Below are positions 20,955 through 30,936 of a stretch of 64,000 nucleotides of DNA, piece by piece. The stretch is from Vicia villosa (Eukaryota > Streptophyta > Magnoliopsida > Fabales > Fabaceae). The notes beneath the pieces are model-generated. The model did not search any database, had not been told where the DNA came from, and was given only the letters and a program-made list of their open reading frames with translations. The stretch's first letter is position 1. Each line of letters begins with the position of its first letter. Where the stretch lies: positions 62,001 to 126,000 of the forward strand of contig NW_026706167.1 in the NCBI RefSeq assembly GCF_029867415.1, read 5' to 3'. Position numbers and translations under genes: made by a program.

Positions 20955-21489
20955 TATTAGAACACATAATTTTATGGCAAAATACTCTTTTTGGTCCTTT
21001 ATGTTAACCTCGAGGTTCATTTTGGTCCCTTAACTTCAAAAAGTGTCATATTGGTCCCTTAACTCTTCAAAAGGTGTCATTTTAGTCCTTTTTGTCACAT
21101 TAGCGACGAAAAAACTCAAAAATTGGTCGCTAAATCAGTCGCTAATATGACAAAAAGGACTAAACTGACACCTTTTGAAAAGTTAAGGGACCAATATGAC
21201 ACTTTTTGAAGTTAAGGGACCAAAATGAACCCCGAGGTTAACATAAGGGACCAAAAAGAGTATTTTGCCTAATTTTATTGAACAAGAATATGCGCAACAA
21301 TATTATGGCAGGGGTTGGGGAGAAAAAAAAAGGGAAAGTCTCATTCTTATTAATTGAACAACTTTATTTTTATTATTTGCCTATTTATAAGTGACATACA
21401 TATTAGTCACACATTTACCAGCTAAGATAACTAACTAATAGTATTATAACTAAACAAAGAAAATATAGTTTGTGAATTAGAACTCAACA
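20955..21489 (-). repeat. 5' LTR of element T, split by a MITE
   Basis: The minus-strand start is TGTTGAGTTCTAATTC at 21489 and the end abuts the primer site. Without the 294-bp MITE and its duplication the LTR is about 230 bp. No second copy exists in the window, so the borders rest on TG, the primer site and typical size. Confidence 0.65.
20976..21269. mobile_element. Fold-back MITE, Mutator type, with 9-bp TSD TAATTTTAT
   Basis: It is 294 bp and almost entirely an inverted repeat. The left arm starts GGCAAAATACTCTTTTTGG and the right arm ends with its complement, with arms of about 135 bp around a short centre (AAAATTGGTCGC region). Perfect 9-bp direct repeats TAATTTTAT at 20967-20975 and 21270-21278 point to a Mutator transposase as the mover. 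It has no coding capacity. The transcript would fold into a long hairpin, a possible small-RNA source. Confidence 0.9.
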
Positions 21490-21629
21490 ATATCTACTTC
21501 TGAATATTGGAATTTACAATTATTAAAGTTTTTGAAATAAAATCCAAGCATCCAGTGTCACAAAAAATTCTTCATATAAGCTGGATTAGGCCTAATTTTG
21601 ATCGGATCGAGTGCAATATAGATTGGCTT

Positions 21630-21631
<2 letters not shown>

Positions 21632-21709
<78 letters not shown>
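21632..21709. repeat. (AT)39 microsatellite
   Basis: It is a pure 78-bp AT dinucleotide run. It lies in 21490-21906, a stretch between elements T and B where I see nothing else. Open frames across it (Tyr-Ile repeats) are artefacts. Confidence 0.97.
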
Positions 21710-21716
<7 letters not shown>

Positions 21717-21911
21717 TATTCAGAAATTATTGTGACACATTTCTTGGAGTTTTTATTTGTTTGCCTAAGATAGAAATAACCACCTTTTTTTCAAGCGAAA
21801 CTACATGGTGTTATGTTAGTTATTCTCAATGCAAACACATATGCTTATAGAGTGATTCAGCCCTTGTTGTTCTAGTCCTCTTCAATGAAAAGTTAGCTCT
21901 TTAAAAGTTAT

Positions 21912-23042
21912 TGAAGGATAGAAAAACACTTAGAAAGGAGGGGTTTGAATAAGTGTAGCTTTAAAACTTGTAAGATAAAAACAATTTGCACAATGATTTT
22001 TATCCTGGTTCGTTGTTAACTAAACTACTCCAGTCCACCCCCTTGGAGTGATTTACCTCACCTGAGGATTTAATCCACTAATCACACAAGATTACAATGG
22101 TTTTCCACTTAGACAACTTCTAAGTCTTCTAGAGTATACTGATCACAACCTGATCACTCTAGGAACAAACTGCTTAGATACCCTCTAAGACTTTCTAGAG
22201 TATTCTGATCAACAACCTGATCACTCTAGTTCTTACAAATTAATGTAAACAAATTCTTTTAAGAGTTACAATGCTTCTTATAAAGCTATTATCACAACTG
22301 TGATTTTCTTTTAAGTTTAAGCTTAATCTCACTAAGATATTACAACAACAATGTAGCGAGGTTGAAGATGAAGTTTGAGAGCTTTTTGAATTTGACAGCG
22401 TTTCTGTATATTTGCGCAAGTGTTGTATTCAGCTTCTCATCAGAACTTCTATTTATAGGCGTTTGAGAAGATGACCGTTGGGAGCATTTAATGCTTTGCG
22501 TAATCCGTACAGAATTGCATTTAATGTTTCACTCTTTTGTCAACTACCTCGAGCCTTGCTTTCGTTGTGTCTACTGACGTTGCCTTTAATAGCTACTAAC
22601 GTTCCTTTTGTTAGTCAACGTAGCCTTCCATCTTGTACTTGCTTCTGATCTGATGTTTATGTAAACAACGTTTGAATATCATCAGAGTCAAACAGCTTGG
22701 TGCAGAGCATCTTCTTGTCTTCTGACCTTGAAGTGCTTCTTAGCGTCATACCATGAGAACTTCAGTGCTTCTGCTTCTGATCTCAAGTCCTTCTGATGCT
22801 TTCATAGACCATGTTCTAATTCTGCTTGACCATCTTCTGATGTCTTGCCAGACCATGTTCTGATGTTGCATGCTGAACCTTCTGAGTCAGTGCTTCTTGC
22901 GCTGATTTTGTGCATACTCTTTATATAACTCCTGAAATGGAAATTGCATAGTATTAGAGTACCACATTATCTCATACAAAATTCATATACATTGTTATCA
23001 TCAAAACTAAGAATATTGATCAGAACAAATCTTGTTCTAACA
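21912..23042 (-). repeat. 3' LTR of element B
   Basis: The plus strand starts TGAAGGATAG and ends GTTCTAACA. A TATAAAT box on the minus strand lies at 22451-22457. The purine tract (plus strand AATCTCCCCCTTTTT) follows at 23043-23056. The family is shared with element C and, more distantly, with LTRs near 59203 and 63062. Confidence 0.93.
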
Positions 23043-23056
23043 ATCTCCCCCTTTTT

Positions 23057-24048
23057 GATTATGACAAAAACATATATAAATGATATGAATTTGCAATCAG
23101 AATATCAGACGGCTAAAGACAATTACACGGTTATAGCATAAGCATATAAACATAGTGTGTGAATGTGTCTCCCCCTGAGATAAATAATCTCCCTCTGAAA
23201 TAAATACTCTCCCCGTAAAATAAATACTAGAAGAAACTTATAAATAAAGGACTTCCCTGAGTATTTTCCATTTCAGTTGAGACGATCACATATGCTTAGA
23301 TCTTTAGAACATTCATAGCTTCTGCTTCTTGCTTCCATAGGACAGCTTCAGAGCTTGAATTTCTTCTTGGATCATTTGCATGCTAGATTGTATCAGAACA
23401 TTGTTGAATGTACCAGAGCATCATCAGAGCATCTCTACATCCTGAAATGTTACAGAACAAACTACACGACAAAAGTCAGAGCATGAATGAGTCAGAACAT
23501 AAATGTATCAGAACATATAATATGTATCAGAGCATAAACAATAATGTTTCAGAGCATATTTAGAACAAAAACATGCATCAGAACATATAAGGAATAAGAA
23601 TGAGTTAGAGCATATTCTATCATCAGAGTATCATAACATTCTTCCTTCTTGCTTCTGATCTTGAAGCTTCATAGCACTCAGCTTGCTTCAATTTCCATGA
23701 GCTTGTTTCCATACAGAATTGCTTTTCCCATGTCTTTGCTTCTCATGTTGAGCTTTTAAGATTGTCTTCAATCTTGCAAAACACTTAAAGACACAGAACT
23801 TGCAAATTCTTGTTAGAAATGTGGAGACTTTCTCCCAGCAACTGATAATATAAATCAGATCATTTATCACATTTTCTCCCCCTTTTTGTCATAACATCAA
23901 AAACACAAAAGATTCAGATGAAAAACAAAATAATATAAGAGAAAAGAAGATAATTTTCATTGATAGCAAAAGAGAATTATCAGAAGGTACAAGGAAGATG
24001 CATAGAAGACAGATGCAAGAAACAAAGAAACAACTAAGACACAAAGGA
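23057..24048 (-). repeat. Region between ORF3 and purine tract of B: degenerate CAGA(A/G)CAT repeats
   Basis: This non-coding stretch contains many scattered TCAGAACAT/TCAGAGCAT motifs (about 23390-23640) and further purine-tract-like CTCCCCCT blocks near 23170 and 23875. Element C has the same kind of region at 39460-40495. Confidence 0.6.
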
Positions 24049-27042
24049 CTAAGACGACCCTAGCTTAGACATAATCTTGGCCAGCATGTCATGAATCCCA
24101 GCATTGCTCTTAGTCTGCCTCTCCATGAAAGAGTGGAACTCAGCATTGATGTCTTCTTGCTTGTCCATTTGAGAAGCTAGCTCAGCTTGGTTCTTCTGAA
24201 TAACCTCTAGAGTCTTCACCAGAAGAGAGGGTTCACCAGAAGAAGCTTCACAACTTCTGTTCAGAGGGACAGCAATCTCAACTGCAGCTTCCATTGTCAG
24301 ATCATCATCATGATTTTCCTCAACAGGAATAGTCTCAGCAGGATGATCTTCAGCATCAGCTTCTCCCATATAAGAATCTTCTTCATACTCAGGAGCAAGA
24401 AGATCAGAATCTCCATTCTCAAGAGCTTGAAGAATGGCAGCAAGATTCCTTGGAGCAGAAGGACCTTCAACTTCTAGAGGATCAACAACTTCTGGAATGA
24501 CTAAATTGGGGTCCTCCTCAGAAGGATTTTCCCTCAGAAAGTCAAACAGTGACTTGAAGTCTCCAGTCAGAACTGGATACTTAGGTCTCCAGACCACAAT
24601 CTCTCTACAGAGGTTGGCTTCCATCTCCGCAGAAACTCGTGCTTCTGCAAGTTCATCAATGAATTCCTTTTCTTCAAGACAATATCTCCCCCAAAGACGA
24701 CTGAACCAAAAATCTTCATAGGGCCTCAGAATTCCACAAGGTCGTGGAGCAAGTTCTACCCAAATTTCCTGGAGTTCTTGAAAACAAGCATCTGCTTTTA
24801 TTCTTAAGAGTCTCCAAAATCATCGCATAGCAACATCATTTAATCCAGCATGATGATCTATTCTGAGAGTGTCAAAGATACTTCTGAGATTCCTCTTTAC
24901 CATTTCATAGATTACACCAGTAGGGTATGCTTGGTGAGAATTTATTTTGGTTATGGGAGAATCTGGTTTTGGGACAGAAAAGGGTTGAGGCTCTCTATCA
25001 AGATAGGGTTGAAGCTCAGCTTCAGGACGAGGCTTGGGTGTGTAATTGCAGTCACGGAGCAATTGCTCATGTGATGCAGAATCTGGGAGATCTGATACAA
25101 AAGGATTATTTTGAGAGGTGGAAGGAATGGGTTCATAGTTTGCATGAGGTGGGGGTTGAGAAGAGGATATATTTGTGTGAGGTGGAAAGAGATTTTGAAG
25201 GGGTTGAATATCAAGAACAGGGTTTTCAAGGGCCTGGTCAGAAACAATGTTGGTTGTGGATGGAGAGGGAGGAATGGGAACATTTGTGATGGGTGAATGA
25301 GAAGGGGTAAGAGTATTGGTTACAGGAGAAGAAGGAGGTGTAAGAACATGGATGTTTATGGGTGATTCTAATGGGGCTTTTTCTGGTTGATTTACTGGTT
25401 CAGGGGTTTGGCAACATTTATTGGTGCAACTTCTGAACGTAAAGCAGGAAGAGAATCAGGTTCAGAGAGATGTATACCTTTGGACACCTTCTGAATAGCC
25501 TCAAACACAGCCTCCAGTTTCCTCTGCTTCTTACTCTTCTGCTCTTCCACAATCTTTGCCTTCCCAAGAGAAATTTCTCTTCTTCTGGAAGATTCCAGTC
25601 TCTCCTTCTCATTATCAACAACCTTCTGACCTTCAACTACTTAAGTTGTTGGTCCTTGAATAGTTTCTTCTTGCTGATTCACAGCTTCTTCTTCTTCATC
25701 CGAATCTTCAATGATCAATTTTCTTTTTCTTGTCTTCTTCTTTTCAACAGCCTTACCATTTTCCACTTTCTTATTTTTCATTTTTCTCTTCTTCTTCTTC
25801 TTCTTCTCAGCAGTCTCTTTTTCACTATCTTTATTTTCAACTACAACTTCCTGAACTTCTTCAGCAACGACTTCTTCTTGAGCATCTTTTTCAACAACAA
25901 CAACAGTAGCAGCAGCTACACTTTGGACTACCTTCTCCTGGTTAACAGAAGGATGATCAAATTTTCGCTTTGTCCTTCTTTCCTTCTTGACAACAGCATC
26001 AGGTGCAGCTTCTGAAACATCTTCTGAAGAAGCAGGCCTGGAAGTGGAAACATTCTTGCGACCACCTTTAGCAGGAGCAACTTTGTCTTTTTCTTCCTTG
26101 AGTGAGTTCAGATATTTAGTTCTGACTCCTGGCAGCTCACTTCTAAAGAAGGATTCAATGTCAGCAAGAATAGGATCTCTTCTGCTTCTTGCTCCAGGAA
26201 GAGGTTGAGGGGTTTTTCTGATAACATCAATAACACTCATCTTTCTCAAGGTGAGAGCATTCAAGCAACTTCTAGTATCAACAAGATCTTTAATGATTCC
26301 ATGAGCTTCCAAGTCCTCAACAATCTTGGAATGAACCAGAAGATTTGTAATAATTCTTCCAAAAGGAATAATAGTACACTTATTTGTTCTGAAGGCATTT
26401 CTGGAATCCCTCACAGCATTCCACATGTGGTTGAAGATTATGTAGATAACATCAACCTTCTTTTGAGTGGCAATGCAATACAGAATGTATTTCTGCTCAT
26501 TGTTGATAAAATCTGTAGAATGGGTTGATTTCCTGTGATAGAAACATCCCAGAAGAATCTTGGTCCAGATTTTGTAGAGATCCTTCATGCCCTTGACACG
26601 ATTGGTTTTCTTCACGTCTATATAGAGAGTAGCCAACACCTCATCCCAATCAGCCCTTAGATCAATTTCATGAGCACCCTCAGGGTTTCTTAGATCAAAC
26701 ATCATTCTCAGGATGTTTTCAGTAACGACCACAAACTTCCCATGAACAAAAGACAAAATAGATTTAGGAGCTACAACAGCGTGCACCCAAAATTCTTTTA
26801 CAAGATCTGGGTAAACCGGTCCACAGAACTCAGCAAATAATGAAGTTCATCCTTGAAATATGATATCTTCTTTAAGATGAAACTCGTGTTCTTCAAGACA
26901 ATCAAAGTCTACCATAAGTTCACAGATAACTTCCAACTCCTTTTTGGGAATATAGCAGGAGATAACCGGAATAATCTGTTGATCTTCTTCTTGAAGATGG
27001 AGAGGAGCAGATCAACTAGCGTTGAGAGATGATGAAGCAGCC
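24049..27042 (-). pseudogene. ORF3 of element B, broken
   Basis: The probable ATG is at 27042 (MAASSS). Stops interrupt it within the first 80 codons. A clean 381-codon stretch follows at 25641-26786, containing WVHAVVAPKSILSF, a globular domain with FYHRKSTHSTDF and IIPFGRIITNLL, then a Lys/Glu-rich, very basic and acidic low-complexity tail. Further breaks occur at 24625-25640. The last part, 24049-24624, is acidic and ends in a coiled coil (TLEVIQKNQAELASQMDKQ) and MSKLGSS before its stop. The domain order matches ORF3 of element C, although the sequence is quite diverged. No RT is encoded. The function of the family is unknown. Confidence 0.78.
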
Positions 27043-27466
27043 ATTGAAACAGTACTGAGATTGCAAGAAATATTTCTGGGTTTGCGCTTAGGGTTAGAGA
27101 AAAGGGCAAAGAGGTTACAAAAATGCATGCACAAAGAGAGAGAGAATGGGAGCGAAAAAGATAAACGTTATGATTTGAAATATATTTATAGAGGCGGATT
27201 TGAAAAAGAATGTAATAAAATTATGAGAATGAATAGTTACAGAATCAATTGAAATTAAATGCATTAAATGATGAGTGACGTTAGGTGAGAGAACGTGGTA
27301 ATTGAAATGATTTACACAGTTACCTAGGGCGGCGTCCCATCAGCTTCACTCACGCTTTTACCATCCGTGCAAACACGTGTTCACCATCAGAAAACACTTG
27401 ATGACAACTGTGTTGCAATGCATTTGCTTCTAATGACGAATAGAACTTTTTATCTTCTGATTCTGA

Positions 27467-29014
27467 TCACTGATTCTGACTACTATTCTTTAGAAATGAT
27501 CTAGTTCTGATAGGATCATCTTTCTTTCCAAGGATCACATCTTTTGAGTGAGCTGAGGTGAGTCTAGAAGATCTTCTGACTGTTGGCTCTTCAGAAATTC
27601 TGAGATTCTCTAAAGATGCAGCAACTTGATCTTCTGATTCTTTGCTTCTGAGATTTTCAGCTTTTGAAACTTTGCTTCTTGGGTCTACAGCTTCTGATAT
27701 ATCAATATCTATATCTGCAAAATTCTCAAACTGCTTTGGCTTTTCAAGTCCAAGCTTATCATCAAATCTGATATTGATTGATTCTTCTACAACCAATGTT
27801 TCAGTGTTGTATACTCTGTAGCCTTTAGAGCGTTCAGAATATCCAAGAAGGAAACATTTTTGTGCCTTAGAATCAAACTTACCAAGATAATCTTTAGTAT
27901 TCAGAATAAAACAAACACATCCAAAAGGATGAAAATATGAAATGTTGGGCTTTCTGTTCTTCCACAATTCATAAGGAGTCTTATTTAGAATAGGTCTTAT
28001 AGAGATTTTATTCTGAATATAACATGCAGTGTTTATTGCTTCTGCCCAGAAGTGCTTAGCCATATTGGTTTCATTGATCATGGTTCTGGCCATTTCTTGT
28101 AGAGTCCTATTCATTCGCTCTACAACTCCATTTTGCTGTGGAGTTCTAGGGCAAGAGAAATCATGGGCAATACCATTTTCTTTGAAGAACTCCTCAAAGA
28201 ATCTGTTCTCAAATTCACCACCATGATCACTTCTGACCTTTATGATTTTGCACTCCTTCTTAGATTGAATTTGAGTGCAGAATTCAAAGAACACAGAATG
28301 AGACTCATCCTTGTGTTTTAAGAACTTTACCCATGTCCAGCGGCAATAATCATCTACGATGACTAATCCATATTTCTTCCCTCTGACAGATGCTGTTTTG
28401 ACTGGTCCAAACAGATCAATGTGCAGAAGTTCTAACGACCTTGAGGAAGAGACAACATTCTTATATTTGAATGCAGGTTTGGAGAACTTGCCCTTCTGAC
28501 ATGCTTCACAAAGAGCATCTGATTTGTATTTCAGATTTGGGAGTCCTCTGACCAGATTTAGTTTGTTAATCTGAGAAATCTTTCTCAAACTAGCATGTCT
28601 TAATCTTCTGTGCCAGACCCATTGCTCTTCAGAAACAGACATAAGGCAAGTCACCTTCTGCTTTTCAAGATCTGAAAGATCAATCTTATAAATGTTGTTC
28701 TTTCTCTTGCCTGTAAATAGGATTGAGCCATCCTTCTGACTTACAGCCTTGCAAGACTTTTGATTGAAGATTATGTCATAACCATTGTCACTTAATTGAC
28801 TTATGGACAATAAGTTATGCGCTAATCCTTCTACAAGAAGTACATTAGTTATGGAAGGAAAGTTACCAATACTTATGGTTCCAGAGCCAATAATCTTGCC
28901 CTTCTGATCTCCTCCAAACTTGACTTCTTCACCAGACTTAAGCACCTGGTCTTGGAATATAGACCTTCTTCCCGTCATGTGTCGCGAGCACCCAGAGTCC
29001 AGGTACCATGACAT
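27467..29014 (-). CDS. Protease-integrase of element B (pol truncated before RT)
   Basis: About 515 codons run from ATG at 29014. Aspartic protease motif WYLDSGCSRHMTG starts at residue 3. The GAG-pre-integrase zinc region (WVWHRRLRHASL...CEACQKG) follows at about residues 150-200. The integrase core has the Asp of LLHIDLFGP, the Asp of IKVRSDHGGEF and the Glu of QNGVVERMNR, plus the C-terminal PYELWKNRKPNISYFHPFGC motif. The frame ends after a Ser/Arg-rich connector, where RT should begin, but no RT follows. The frame is not fused to Gag: one stop and one frameshift lie in the 29015-29121 linker. Integrase looks catalytically complete, so this protein could still act on cDNA made elsewhere. 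Confidence 0.88.
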   Translation of the reverse strand: MSWYLDSGCSRHMTGRRSIFQDQVLKSGEEVKFGGDQKGKIIGSGTISIGNFPSITNVLLVEGLAHNLLSISQLSDNGYDIIFNQKSCKAVSQKDGSILFTGKRKNNIYKIDLSDLEKQKVTCLMSVSEEQWVWHRRLRHASLRKISQINKLNLVRGLPNLKYKSDALCEACQKGKFSKPAFKYKNVVSSSRSLELLHIDLFGPVKTASVRGKKYGLVIVDDYCRWTWVKFLKHKDESHSVFFEFCTQIQSKKECKIIKVRSDHGGEFENRFFEEFFKENGIAHDFSCPRTPQQNGVVERMNRTLQEMARTMINETNMAKHFWAEAINTACYIQNKISIRPILNKTPYELWKNRKPNISYFHPFGCVCFILNTKDYLGKFDSKAQKCFLLGYSERSKGYRVYNTETLVVEESINIRFDDKLGLEKPKQFENFADIDIDISEAVDPRSKVSKAENLRSKESEDQVAASLENLRISEEPTVRRSSRLTSAHSKDVILGKKDDPIRTRSFLKNSSQNQ

Positions 29015-29120
29015 TTTGTGCTTTGTCTTCTTTGCTGCTAAGGATATCTGCAACAGAAATTATTTTCTCCTTATGTACCCACAGTTTCTTGGGTCCTTTC
29101 TTGTTAGTTTTCCTCAAGTT

Positions 29121-30851
29121 CTAATTGAACTTGGGTTTAGCATGATAAGTAACAGGAGGAACAGCATGATATTCTTTAGGTTTGGCAGCCTGATATTTTT
29201 TAGGTTGTGTCACATGCTTCTTAGTGTGTGTAGTGTTAAAGCTTTTGGCATGTGAAGTGAGCCTAATATCATGTGAGTGGCCATATTTGAACTGATCATA
29301 CAATGGCTTGTATGTGATTTTCAAATCATCTACAGGTTCAAATTTACGTGGGATATCACCCTCATAGCCAACGCCAATCCTTTTGTTTCCTGAAACACCA
29401 TATATCATAGAAGCAAGATGACTTCTGCCAATACTTCTAGATAGAAACTTTCTGAAGCTCGAGTCATATTCTTTCAGAATATGATTGAGACTAGGAATGG
29501 ATTTTTCTGATTTAGAAGGAGATCCAATATCTTTGGATAATTTTAAAACTTTTTCCTTCAGTTTAGAATTTTCCACTTCCAGCTTCTTAGTTTCAAATTC
29601 AAATAGCTTTTTCAGCTTTTTGTATTTGATACTAAGATGAGCCTTGAGTTCCAGAAGTTCAGTTAAACTGGAAACTAACTCTTCTCTAGATAGTTCAGAA
29701 AATACCTCTTCAAAATCTGATTCTGATGTAGATTCTGATCCGTCATCCACTGTGGCCATCAGTGCAAGGTTTGCCTGCTCGCCTTCAGAGTCTGATTCTG
29801 AATCATCCCATGTTGCCATAAGACCTTTCTTCTTATGAAACTTCTTCTTGGGATTCTCCTTCTGAAGTTTTGGACATTCATTCTTGAAGTGTCCAGGCTC
29901 ATTGCATTCATAGCAGATGACCTTCTTCTTATCAGATCTTTTGCCTCCAGAAGATTCTCCTCTTTCAGGCTTCTTTGAACTTCTGAAGCTCGTGAGCTTC
30001 CTTTGCTTGCTCTTCCAGAGTTGGTTTACCCTTCTGGAGATCATGGACAGTTCATCTTCTTCTTCTGATTCTGATTCTTCAGAATCTACTTCTTCAACCT
30101 GAAAAGCGTTAGTGCATTTTTTATAATTAGATTTTAATGCAATATACTTACCTTTCTTCTGAGGTTCATTAGCATCCAGCTTAATTTCACGACTCCTCAG
30201 AGCACTGATCAATTCTTCAAGAGAGACTTCATTCAAATTCTTGGCAATTTTAAAAGCAGTCACCATAGGACTCCATCTTCTTGGCAAGCTTCTGATGATC
30301 TTCTTGACATGATCAGCCCTTGTGTATCCCTTGTCAAGAACTCTCAATCCAGCAGTTAGCGTTTGAAATCTTGAGAACATCTTCTCAATATTTTCATCAT
30401 CCTCAATCTTGAAGGCTTCATATTTCTGGATCAAGGCAAGAGCTTTAGTCTCCTTGACTTGGGCATTTCCTTCATGGGTCATTTTCAATGACTCATATAT
30501 ATCATAGGCAGTTTCCCTTATAGATATCTTCTCATATTCAGCATGAGAGATAGCATTCAGCAAAGCAGTCCTACACTTATGATGATTTTTAAATTGCTTC
30601 TTTTGATCATCGTTCATTTCTTGTCTTATAAGCTTTACACCAGTAGCTTTCACTGGATGTTTGTACCCATCCATCAGCAGATCCCATAAGTCACCATCTA
30701 GACCAAGGAAGTAACTTTCAAGTTTATCTTTCCAGTATTCAAAGTTTTCACCATCAAATACTGGTGGTCTAGTATAACCATTGTTACCATTTCCATTGTA
30801 TTGCTCAACAGAGCCAGATGTAGATGTATTTGTTGGATCTTCACCAGCCAT
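29121..30851 (-). CDS. gag: Gag of element B (intact, 576 residues)
   Basis: ATG lies at 30851, about 70 bp after the primer site; the stop TAG is at 29121. The N-terminal UBN2-type domain (PPVFDGENFEYWKDKLESYF) is at about residues 29-55 and capsid helices run to about 230. A zinc knuckle CYECNEPGHFKNEC (CX2CX4HX4C) lies near residue 315, with a basic flank before it (KPERGESSGGKRSDKKK). Acidic Ser/Glu-rich blocks follow, then a long Leu/Lys/Glu coiled coil (about residues 390-450) and a basic His/Lys-rich tail. It is full length for a SIRE-type Gag. Being open while RT is deleted, it could supply particles in trans. Confidence 0.9.
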   Translation of the reverse strand: MAGEDPTNTSTSGSVEQYNGNGNNGYTRPPVFDGENFEYWKDKLESYFLGLDGDLWDLLMDGYKHPVKATGVKLIRQEMNDDQKKQFKNHHKCRTALLNAISHAEYEKISIRETAYDIYESLKMTHEGNAQVKETKALALIQKYEAFKIEDDENIEKMFSRFQTLTAGLRVLDKGYTRADHVKKIIRSLPRRWSPMVTAFKIAKNLNEVSLEELISALRSREIKLDANEPQKKGKYIALKSNYKKCTNAFQVEEVDSEESESEEEDELSMISRRVNQLWKSKQRKLTSFRSSKKPERGESSGGKRSDKKKVICYECNEPGHFKNECPKLQKENPKKKFHKKKGLMATWDDSESDSEGEQANLALMATVDDGSESTSESDFEEVFSELSREELVSSLTELLELKAHLSIKYKKLKKLFEFETKKLEVENSKLKEKVLKLSKDIGSPSKSEKSIPSLNHILKEYDSSFRKFLSRSIGRSHLASMIYGVSGNKRIGVGYEGDIPRKFEPVDDLKITYKPLYDQFKYGHSHDIRLTSHAKSFNTTHTKKHVTQPKKYQAAKPKEYHAVPPVTYHAKPKFN

Positions 30852-30920
30852 CTTGACTTAAGCGTTTTTCTCTTCCTGAATCTTTTCTAAACACGGTTAA
30901 GTGCTTGCACCTTAGAACCG

Positions 30921-30935
30921 GCTCTCTGATACCAA
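30921..30935 (-). other. Primer-binding site of element B
   Basis: The minus strand reads TGGTATCAGAGAGCC, directly after the 5' LTR end at 30937. It has the tRNA-Met type core TGGTATCAGAG. Confidence 0.88.
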
Positions 30936-30936
30936 T

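Larger units (their letters stand above)
9567..21489 (-). mobile_element. Truncated Ty1-copia element T, hosting three later insertions
   Basis: On the minus strand the order is LTR (20955-21489), primer site, gag, protease, integrase, RT. The 3' end (RNase H and 3' LTR) is lost at 9567. It was interrupted by A2 within the integrase-RT region, by a Cassandra TRIM after the Gag zinc knuckle, and by a MITE in its LTR. The protease motif [11 protein letters not shown] and the short LTR (about 230 bp without the MITE) set it apart from the SIRE-type elements. I did not assign a lineage. Possible right-hand target bases are ATATC at 21490; the left partner is gone. Confidence 0.8.

Noticed and set aside
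21507..21850. Tyr-Ile repeat proteins
   Set aside because: Translations of an (AT)39 microsatellite in two frames.
25987..26528. Plus-strand genes within 24434-26528
   Set aside because: Shadows of the Ser/Glu/Lys-rich ORF3 of element B on the minus strand.
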